From positions 1 through 26,990 of the IMG/VR virus record IMGVR_UViG_3300030380_000784: a DNA stretch of 26,990 nt; one strand, written 5' to 3'. The notes beneath the pieces are model-generated. The model ran no database searches, was not told where the DNA came from, and saw only the letters and a list, made by a program, of their open reading frames with translations. Origin of the DNA: a virus. Positions 22,447 through 26,990 of this stretch are shown here, in pieces. Both the position numbers and the translations under genes were made by a program. Position 1 is the stretch's first letter; every line of letters begins with the position of its first letter.

Positions 22447-22876
22447 TTTCTTGTATGTTTTTAGTTGATTCATTATTTGTTGTAGTAGCTTTTGGAGCTT
22501 CTTCCATTACCCAATCAGTAAACTTCTGAGCAACTTTTAGAACATCTTCTGCACTACAACCCTCATTACAAAAATCAACTGCTGCTTTTAAGCTAGACTG
22601 CTTTACAATCATTTTTTGTACGTTATCGTCTTTTTTAAACCCACCCCCAAAAGATTGTGGTTTTTGATATACAGGTTTTACTTTAGGAAAATTACCTCCA
22701 ATAAACTCGTATTCAGTTTCTTGACCAACAACAAATTTATCTTGCTCTCTAGTTTTAGAAGAATATTCTCCGACATCTCCATTTTCAAAACCAATCTCAT
22801 TTTTATACATTAATCCGAACTTACCTTCCCAAGTTCCGTTAGGCTGTGCTGATGTTACTTTACTTTTTTTAATCAT
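22424..22876 (-). CDS. SSB-like single-stranded DNA-binding protein
   Basis: The 150-residue protein starts with a probable OB-fold: KVTSAQPNGTWEGKFGLMYK, then FENGDVGEYSSK and FVVGQETEYEFIGGNF. A Gly/Pro-rich linker (QKPQSFGGGFKKDD) and a helix follow. It ends ENENDLPF, an acidic tail with the DLPF tip like the DDIPF tip with which bacterial SSBs recruit partners. It is not a clear member of the canonical SSB family, so it is a phage-type version or analogue. It precedes the DnaA-like gene with a 23-bp overlap, as expected in a replication module. Confidence 0.6.
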   Translation of the reverse strand: MIKKSKVTSAQPNGTWEGKFGLMYKNEIGFENGDVGEYSSKTREQDKFVVGQETEYEFIGGNFPKVKPVYQKPQSFGGGFKKDDNVQKMIVKQSSLKAAVDFCNEGCSAEDVLKVAQKFTDWVMEEAPKATTTNNESTKNIQENENDLPF

Positions 22877-22877
22877 T

Positions 22878-23138
22878 TTATTTGTTGTTTAAGTTATTAC
22901 TATTTTTGTTTTTTACTAAATAATTTATAGACTCTCTAAAATTATATACTAGCTTTTCGTGATAAACTGTATTAAAACATCTTCTATCTAATCCATCATA
23001 CAGAACACCCCCAACAAAATCTTCTCCTGTAGGAAAAACTAATTGTTGCATTACATCGTGTACATCATATAAAGTTTTCAATAATTTTTCATCATCTATT
23101 TTTTCTTTTTTATTATCATATTCACATATATATTCCAT
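22878..23138 (-). CDS. Small unknown early protein
   Basis: The 86-residue protein is acidic to neutral, with IDDEKLLKTLYDVHDVMQQL near the start and FVGGVLYDGLDRRCFNTVYH in the middle. The C-terminus is Asn/Lys-rich. It ends one base before the SSB-like gene. No family recognised. Confidence 0.45.
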   Translation of the reverse strand: MEYICEYDNKKEKIDDEKLLKTLYDVHDVMQQLVFPTGEDFVGGVLYDGLDRRCFNTVYHEKLVYNFRESINYLVKNKNSNNLNNK

Positions 23139-23159
23139 TTTTTGTAGTTTTAATATTTA

Positions 23160-23426
23160 CTAATTTATAGGCATTAGTATTCGCCTCATTTTATCTGTCT
23201 TTAAAAACCATTCTGGCAAAGATATATTTATTTCTTTAACATCTTGATGATTGACATTTACATCTTTTGAATGGTCTATTGTTATTATCTTTTTAGGTAT
23301 CCACCTATTACGCTTTTGATTATGTCCTAGAAAATGGATACATATAGCGTCAGGTGTTGTATGTACTATTTTAGCCATAGGATAACCTTCTATTATTATT
23401 CTATTCTTAAATTTTAGTAGTTCCAT
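23160..23426 (-). CDS. Small unknown early protein
   Basis: From the ATG at 23426 this is an 88-residue basic protein (start MELLKFKNRIIIEGYPMAKI) with IHFLGHNQKRNRWIPKKIIT and an ISLPEWFLKTDKMRRILM C-terminus. An earlier ATG at 23477 is possible, but it would add 17 residues that only read the upstream membrane segment in another frame. The chosen start overlaps the previous gene by 13 bp. No family recognised. Confidence 0.5.
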   Translation of the reverse strand: MELLKFKNRIIIEGYPMAKIVHTTPDAICIHFLGHNQKRNRWIPKKIITIDHSKDVNVNHQDVKEINISLPEWFLKTDKMRRILMPIN

Positions 23427-23686
23427 TGTATATATAATAATAGTGAACATATAAAAGCAATACACATTACCCCACATAAAACATAAAACTGTAAATCTGT
23501 AATAGGTTCTTTTTTCTTTTCATTATTCCAGATGTATCTTACAACCTCATAATCTTTATTCCAATTTATATATTGACCTCTAGCATTTTTAGTGTTCATA
23601 AACTTTGAGTATTCATCACTACTCATAATAAAAGTATATCCATGTGTTTTATGTTTATACTCAACTACATAATTTAATTTTTCCAT
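23414..23686 (-). CDS. C-terminally anchored small membrane protein
   Basis: The 90-residue protein has a polar N-terminal part (about 62 residues, Tyr/Lys/Asn-rich) and a C-terminal transmembrane helix (LQFYVLCGVMCIAFICSLLL). It is the first gene after the intergenic region that probably carries the early promoter, so it may be made soon after infection. A role at the host membrane is inferred only from the helix. Confidence 0.55.
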   Translation of the reverse strand: MEKLNYVVEYKHKTHGYTFIMSSDEYSKFMNTKNARGQYINWNKDYEVVRYIWNNEKKKEPITDLQFYVLCGVMCIAFICSLLLYIQWNY

Positions 23687-23795
23687 TTCTATTTCTTAAT
23701 TGATTAATATGATGCAATATTACAAACTATTTTAGTTTCTAACAAACTTTTTAACCTTTTTTTTAACAAAAAGTTAGTTTATATCTAGTAAATTT
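23687..23795 (-). promoter_or_regulatory. Probable early promoter/operator region
   Basis: This is the longest clearly non-coding gap in the right half, very AT-rich. It has three copies of the half-site TAGTTT/AAACTA at 23724-23729, 23733-23738 and 23775-23780; the first two form a 6-bp palindrome around TTT. AACTTTTT at 23745-23752 can pair with AAAAAGTT at 23768-23775. No exact Bacteroidota -7 element (TAnnTTTG) is seen, although TAGTTTG is close. Promoter function is inferred from its place at the lysis/early boundary. Confidence 0.4.
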
Positions 23796-23915
23796 CTAAA
23801 AAAAATATTTGAAAATTTCTCTAAAAGAAAGTAAAACAAGAGAAATAATATACAACATTGAGCATATTAATGCTGTATTTATAAGCAAAACAACGAGAAA
23901 GTTTTTGAATTTCAT
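23796..23915 (-). CDS. 39-residue hydrophobic membrane peptide
   Basis: The ORF starts MKFKNFLVVLLINTALICSM and continues with YIISLVLLSF, making one long or two short transmembrane helices, then a basic end (REIFKYFF). Its ATG overlaps the metallophosphoesterase stop as TAATG. It could be an accessory lysis peptide such as an antiholin or spanin-like factor; this is inferred from hydrophobicity and neighbours. Confidence 0.55.
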   Translation of the reverse strand: MKFKNFLVVLLINTALICSMLYIISLVLLSFREIFKYFF

Positions 23916-24643
23916 TACAAAGGCATTAATATATTGATAGGTAATGTACCATTATTAAGTACAACACCACAACCAATAGCCTGTTTTTTGTAGTTTTTAG
24001 CGTATGCAGCAGCATAACTCTTAGAATTGACACCACAACCTACCTGCATACCAAACACTCTAAAACGCTTCCCTACGTACCATCTCGTATACGCTTCAGT
24101 ATGCGTATGACCACATACGCTTGACATTAGATTATTCTTTGCTTTGGTTTGTGCTTGCCCTCCTTCGCCATGTTCGTACAATACATCATCATATATAATA
24201 GATTCAACCCAATTCCAATTAGGAGTTCCTAATACTTCGTTATATGATCTAATCCATGCAGCAGGTATACCGCCTGTAAATGCTTTTCTTGCAGCCATTC
24301 TATCGTGATTCCCTATACATACATCTGCGTATGGGAATGCTTCGTACCATTTTTGTACTTTTTTTATACTTAGTTCAAGCTCCATACCTGCTGAATAGCC
24401 ATCAGGGTCTGGCTCATGAAAAGAATAGGCGTGGTTATCCAAAATATCGCCTATCATGATTACGTGGTTACAATTGAATGTTTCGTATTGCTCTAGACAG
24501 AAGTCTAAATAGCCATCAAGGCAGAATGGTTCATGAAGGTCTCCGATGACCAGAATATTTCTAGTCTCGGATTCCCTCATTTTTTTAAGTGCTGCAATTT
24601 CATGCGGCTTTAATCTAAATCTATTACTTTGATTCTTTTCCAA
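23915..24643 (-). CDS. Calcineurin-like metallophosphoesterase
   Basis: The 242-residue protein has the complete set of metallophosphoesterase motifs: GDLHEPF (Asp35, His37), GDILDNH (Asp66), GNHD at 111-114, EHGE around 157-160 and GHTH at 178-181. These bind two metal ions and catalyse phosphoester hydrolysis. The substrate is unknown; phage members of the family may act on nucleotides, nucleic-acid ends or host signalling molecules. It overlaps the holin-like gene by 20 bp and is followed by a membrane peptide, so it lies in the lysis/host-takeover block. Confidence 0.9.
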   Translation of the reverse strand: MEKNQSNRFRLKPHEIAALKKMRESETRNILVIGDLHEPFCLDGYLDFCLEQYETFNCNHVIMIGDILDNHAYSFHEPDPDGYSAGMELELSIKKVQKWYEAFPYADVCIGNHDRMAARKAFTGGIPAAWIRSYNEVLGTPNWNWVESIIYDDVLYEHGEGGQAQTKAKNNLMSSVCGHTHTEAYTRWYVGKRFRVFGMQVGCGVNSKSYAAAYAKNYKKQAIGCGVVLNNGTLPINILMPL

Positions 24644-24812
24644 AATCAGCAGCAGATTGTCCTAATAACATAGCTAGGCAAGAATACCATATTTTTGCTA
24701 CAGCATCTTCGTCAGCTCCAATAGCTCCTGCTATTAAAGGTATTACGATAGATGATATACCTAACCATACTTTTTTAGATTTTAAAAGTTTCATTAAAAT
24801 GTACTGTTTCAT
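24624..24812 (-). CDS. Holin-like small membrane protein
   Basis: The 62-residue protein has a basic N-terminus (MKLLKSKKVW), a first hydrophobic helix (LGISSIVIPLIAGAIGA), a short acidic turn (DEDAVAKIWY) and a second, weaker hydrophobic helix (SCLAMLLGQSAADFG). Two helices with a basic end and small size fit a class II-type holin that permeabilises the membrane for cell lysis. It follows the DUF5675 gene, a candidate lytic protein, by 2 bp. The ATG at 24794 is an alternative start. Confidence 0.6.
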   Translation of the reverse strand: MKQYILMKLLKSKKVWLGISSIVIPLIAGAIGADEDAVAKIWYSCLAMLLGQSAADFGKESK

Positions 24813-24814
24813 AA

Positions 24815-25264
24815 TTATTTATTTTTGATTATTAATTTTATATCCTCGCCACCCAAATTTATGATTTCTTTGATTAACAAATCCATAGCTAATCTAGAGT
24901 TTTGAACAGCGTTATGTTTACTACCTTGTCCTACTAGAATACAACCGCTTGTATCTTTAGCTGTATTGCCTCTGTGAAATAGAATCCAATCTCTATTAGG
25001 AACGTCTTGTACTAATAAGTGTATATAATCTCTTGTTGCACTTTCTCTTGGTAGTCTTAATCTTACGTTATATTCACCTTTTGGAATGCACGATATATTT
25101 CTTTGATTATCTTTCCAAGGGTTTTCTAAAGTATCACAAAATAATTCTCCATTTATAAACAACCTACCAATTGTAGATTCTTCTGTAAATGTATCTCTTA
25201 TTAATAAAAGATTGATTTTATTGTCCAAATTAAAGTGAGTAGACTTTGTAGATTTTAACTCCAT
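24815..25264 (-). CDS. DUF5675 family protein, candidate lysis enzyme
   Basis: From the ATG at 25264 the protein has 149 residues. It fits DUF5675: LLLIRDTFTEESTIGRLFIN, then ELFCDTLENPWKDN, CIPKGEYNVRLR, and DWILFHRGNTAKDTSGCILV with the HRGN and SGCILV parts most conserved. His and Cys in this order resemble the His...Cys active-site layout of L,D-transpeptidase-like folds; this comparison is inferred. It lies next to a holin-like gene and no other wall-degrading enzyme is visible. An ATG at 25312 would add 16 basic/hydrophobic residues but overlap the 43-residue ORF by 83 bp. Confidence 0.7.
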   Translation of the reverse strand: MELKSTKSTHFNLDNKINLLLIRDTFTEESTIGRLFINGELFCDTLENPWKDNQRNISCIPKGEYNVRLRLPRESATRDYIHLLVQDVPNRDWILFHRGNTAKDTSGCILVGQGSKHNAVQNSRLAMDLLIKEIINLGGEDIKLIIKNK

Positions 25265-25361
25265 TAACTTCACAAGCAAGCTCCTTACGAACTTTAATAT
25301 CTTTTTCAACATTCTTAAAGTATTTAGGGTTTTTAGAATTAAGTTTTCTTTTCTTAGGCAT
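25230..25361 (-). CDS. 43-residue basic protein ORF
   Basis: The ORF starts MPKKRKLNSKNPKYFKNVEK and ends with a VNGVKIYKVYSL stretch. It overlaps the 52-residue membrane ORF by 8 bp and the DUF5675 gene by 35 bp. Lys/Arg-rich composition suggests nucleic-acid contact or a charged lysis accessory. Support is spacing and composition; no family is recognised. Confidence 0.45.
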   Translation of the reverse strand: MPKKRKLNSKNPKYFKNVEKDIKVRKELACEVNGVKIYKVYSL

Positions 25362-25512
25362 CTTTGTTGAATTTAAAAAACTTGTAAATGGTAAACGCTA
25401 TTGCTAGTATTAATGATACGAATGTTAAGACTTCATTACATTCAGTAATACTAAATCCTATTGCTGTGCTATTTGCTACAGCTACTTGTACTGTGTCCTT
25501 TACGTTTTCCAT
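25354..25512 (-). CDS. 52-residue single-pass membrane protein
   Basis: The ORF begins MENVKDTVQVAVANSTAIGF and has one transmembrane helix at about residues 28-46 (VLTFVSLILAIAFTIYKFF), ending in a short basic tail. It overlaps the upstream 38-residue ORF by 44 bp in another frame and the downstream one by 8 bp. A holin or holin partner is a reasonable guess from size, helix and closeness to the DUF5675 gene. Confidence 0.55.
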   Translation of the reverse strand: MENVKDTVQVAVANSTAIGFSITECNEVLTFVSLILAIAFTIYKFFKFNKDA

Positions 25513-25585
25513 TTGTATTATTTTTATCTAAATATGATTTCAATTTAGTTACGTTTATTTTTTTTGGTTTGTAGTATTTTTTCAT
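25469..25585 (-). CDS. 38-residue Lys-rich peptide ORF
   Basis: The ORF starts MKKYYKPKKINVTKLKSYLD and ends KGHSTSSCSK. Its ATG overlaps the stop of the connector-like gene as TAATG. Highly basic with no hydrophobic helix. The coupling argues for translation, but the 44-bp overlap with the membrane ORF below leaves doubt. Confidence 0.4.
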   Translation of the reverse strand: MKKYYKPKKINVTKLKSYLDKNNTNGKRKGHSTSSCSK

Positions 25586-26160
25586 TAGTAGTCAGAAGAA
25601 CTTAAAAAATCTCTTAAAGTTAACCTATTACCTTTCTGTATAGGTCTTTCAACGTTTAAGCCCGAATAATAGGCATTAGGGTCAGGATTGACATCTGCAC
25701 CACTATTTGTATTGTATTCAGGATAATTGCTTATATTGTTTCTTACAAACTCTATCATACGTTCTGTATAATATTCAGCAGTATTAATCACCTCGGAACG
25801 TAAATGCTGTGCTTCTTCTGTACTTAAAGCAGTTCCTGTTTCTGATGTTTTACTATAGATATTACCATTTTCTATCTTAAACCTTAAAAAAGGAATAGCA
25901 TGATAAAATGCCCAATTCGGTAACATGTCTCCTATATATTCATCCACTAAAGTCTTGTATGGTTTATTACCTGCATCGCCTAAAGTACCTGTTTTAATAA
26001 GGTCTTTTAATTTTTCTGTAAGTTTCGTGCCTAGTTTAGTTTCAACATACAGTTTCTGTGCTTGCCTTACATAAGGAAGTAGTAAATCAACATCTACATT
26101 GAGGTTAATTGCTGTGCTGTCTTTCAGCTTCTGCTCTGATATAAATAATACGTATGCCAT
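25585..26160 (-). CDS. Putative head-tail connector/adaptor protein
   Basis: The 191-residue protein is largely helical: INLNVDVDLLLPYVRQAQKL near the start, then ETKLGTKLTEKLKDLI, DEYIGDMLPNWAFYHAIPF and EVINTAEYYTERMIEFVR. Helical proteins of this size next to the portal are often head-completion adaptors that sit under the portal ring, and the sequence resembles the DUF6712-type family from Bacteroidota phages as I remember it. It comes 2 bp after the head-associated gene at the right edge and is the last structural gene before the lysis block. Confidence 0.55.
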   Translation of the reverse strand: MAYVLFISEQKLKDSTAINLNVDVDLLLPYVRQAQKLYVETKLGTKLTEKLKDLIKTGTLGDAGNKPYKTLVDEYIGDMLPNWAFYHAIPFLRFKIENGNIYSKTSETGTALSTEEAQHLRSEVINTAEYYTERMIEFVRNNISNYPEYNTNSGADVNPDPNAYYSGLNVERPIQKGNRLTLRDFLSSSDY

Positions 26161-26162
26161 AA

Positions 26163-26990
26163 TTAATTGTAATATCCGTTATTCTTCATTCTTTGTGGTG
26201 CTATTGCTACCAATTTATCATTTCTTTCTGCTGTAAAACCTTCACTAACTGCCTTTGTATATGATACTATTTGACTGTCTTGTATAGGCTGTTTTGCATT
26301 TCTTAGTGATGTCTTGTAAATTCTACGTAAGAAAAAGTGCCTGCATTGAGGTCCTCCTTTGTATAAAAAGATACTGTAAGGCTTGCCATCATGCCCAAAT
26401 CCAGGATTAACCTCATTACTATTTACACCAATATCTCCTTGCTTCATTATCAAATCTTCCTTCCTAAAAATTTTATTAGCAGCTACCATTTTTCTGCAAA
26501 AATCTCTGCTTGTTCCTGATTTATTTTTTAAGAAGTTATCTGTAGCATAAACATACCTTACTTTGTAATAGTCATTATAAGACTTATTTACACCATCTTG
26601 CTCACTTCTTTTGTTAGGCGTTGCCTTTGGAGATGACGCAAGCTCTATTTTTTCGTTTGCTATTTTATTTAATTCTTTTTCAAAATCAAAATCTGCGTGT
26701 TCTCCATCTACTACTTCTTCATCTACTAATTCCCAATCTGTAGGCATATCTTCTCCTACACTTTCTATCCAATTATCAAGCTCAGTTTTTTCTAATGAAA
26801 GTTTACAATTACATTCTTTTTTTAAACTTGTAATTTGATCATGATTCTCGCAAGGCATATAGTAAGTCTTGCCATCTTGCTTATGCTCATGATGCCCTTT
26901 GCAACCCATTTTAGCAGCTTCTGCTTCAGCTTCTTCAACTGTTTCATATAATGGTAATTCTACACCATCTGTAATCATCGTTCCCACCTT
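26163..26990 (-). CDS. Head-associated protein (N-terminus cut or at the window edge)
   Basis: The frame is open to the right edge (…KVGTMITDGVELPLYETVEE), so it may be cut. Possible starts inside the window are GTG at 26987 and ATG at 26978. The N-terminal part has Cys/His residues (CKGHHEHKQDGKTYYMPCEN) that may bind zinc. A charged acidic region follows. The C-terminal domain (about 130-270) has NDYYKVRYVYATDNF, then NPGFGHDGKPYSIFLYKGGP and CRHFFLRRIYK, a pattern I associate with head or XkdF-associated proteins in related phages. It may be a separate gene after the portal or a C-terminal extension of it. Confidence 0.6.
   Translation of the reverse strand, partial: KVGTMITDGVELPLYETVEEAEAEAAKMGCKGHHEHKQDGKTYYMPCENHDQITSLKKECNCKLSLEKTELDNWIESVGEDMPTDWELVDEEVVDGEHADFDFEKELNKIANEKIELASSPKATPNKRSEQDGVNKSYNDYYKVRYVYATDNFLKNKSGTSRDFCRKMVAANKIFRKEDLIMKQGDIGVNSNEVNPGFGHDGKPYSIFLYKGGPQCRHFFLRRIYKTSLRNAKQPIQDSQIVSYTKAVSEGFTAERNDKLVAIAPQRMKNNGYYN

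Noticed and set aside
24436-24445. TTATCCAAA in the metallophosphoesterase gene as a second DnaA box
   Set aside because: One mismatch and inside a coding sequence; it does not form a cluster with the exact box at 20713-20721.
1-26990. Lysogeny module, CRISPR array, transposon or terminal direct repeat
   Set aside because: Looked for integrase, repressor, regular repeat-spacer patterns, transposase motifs and matching ends by eye; none found.

Overview
The window looks like most or all of the genome of a small tailed (siphovirus-type) phage of an AT-rich Bacteroidota host, probably a flavobacterium. The host is inferred: base composition is strongly AT-rich, start codons lack convincing Shine-Dalgarno sequences, and the protein set (XkdF-type protease, acidic scaffold, TerS/TerL, G/GT chaperone, NinB, NinG, DUF3310, DUF5675) is of the kind known from such phages. 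All supported genes lie on the minus strand, so transcription runs from high to low coordinates. Genes are tightly packed, often with ATGA or TAATG overlaps. I see no integrase, repressor, transposase, tRNA or CRISPR array. The left edge cuts the portal gene and the right edge cuts a head-type gene that would follow the portal in transcription order, so a circular or circularly permuted genome of about 27 kb is plausible but unproven.

In transcription order from the right edge: a head-associated protein (26990-26163) and a connector-like protein (26160-25585); a lysis/membrane block (25585-23796) of several very small ORFs, a DUF5675 protein, a holin-like protein, a metallophosphoesterase and a 39-residue membrane peptide; an intergenic region of about 110 bp that is the likely early promoter; an early block (23686-17132) with small unknown proteins, an SSB-like protein with an acidic DLPF tail, a protein resembling the DnaA DNA-binding domain, an HTH replication protein, NinG, a sigma-like factor, DUF3310 and NinB; then terS and terL.

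The structural half follows (15526-1): the tail chaperone G with a -1 frameshift to T, tail completion and neck proteins, three large tail proteins, the tape measure, a Cys-containing coiled-coil protein, an XkdF-like protease, scaffold, major capsid protein, tail tube, a small structural protein and the portal. Placing tail genes between the terminase and the head genes, with the portal last, is the reverse of the common order.

The main regulatory signal is an 11-12 bp motif (TACATTATATAA on the minus strand) found five times. Every copy is just upstream of a structural or packaging gene, and three are at the same distance from the ATG. It may be a late promoter read by the phage sigma-like protein. 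A clear intrinsic terminator with a UUCG loop ends the capsid/tail-tube unit, and one motif copy follows it directly. Other notable points are the slippery run of nine Ts in G/GT, a terL frame with no ATG, GTG or TTG before its Walker A motif, and a coiled-coil module shared by two adjacent genes.
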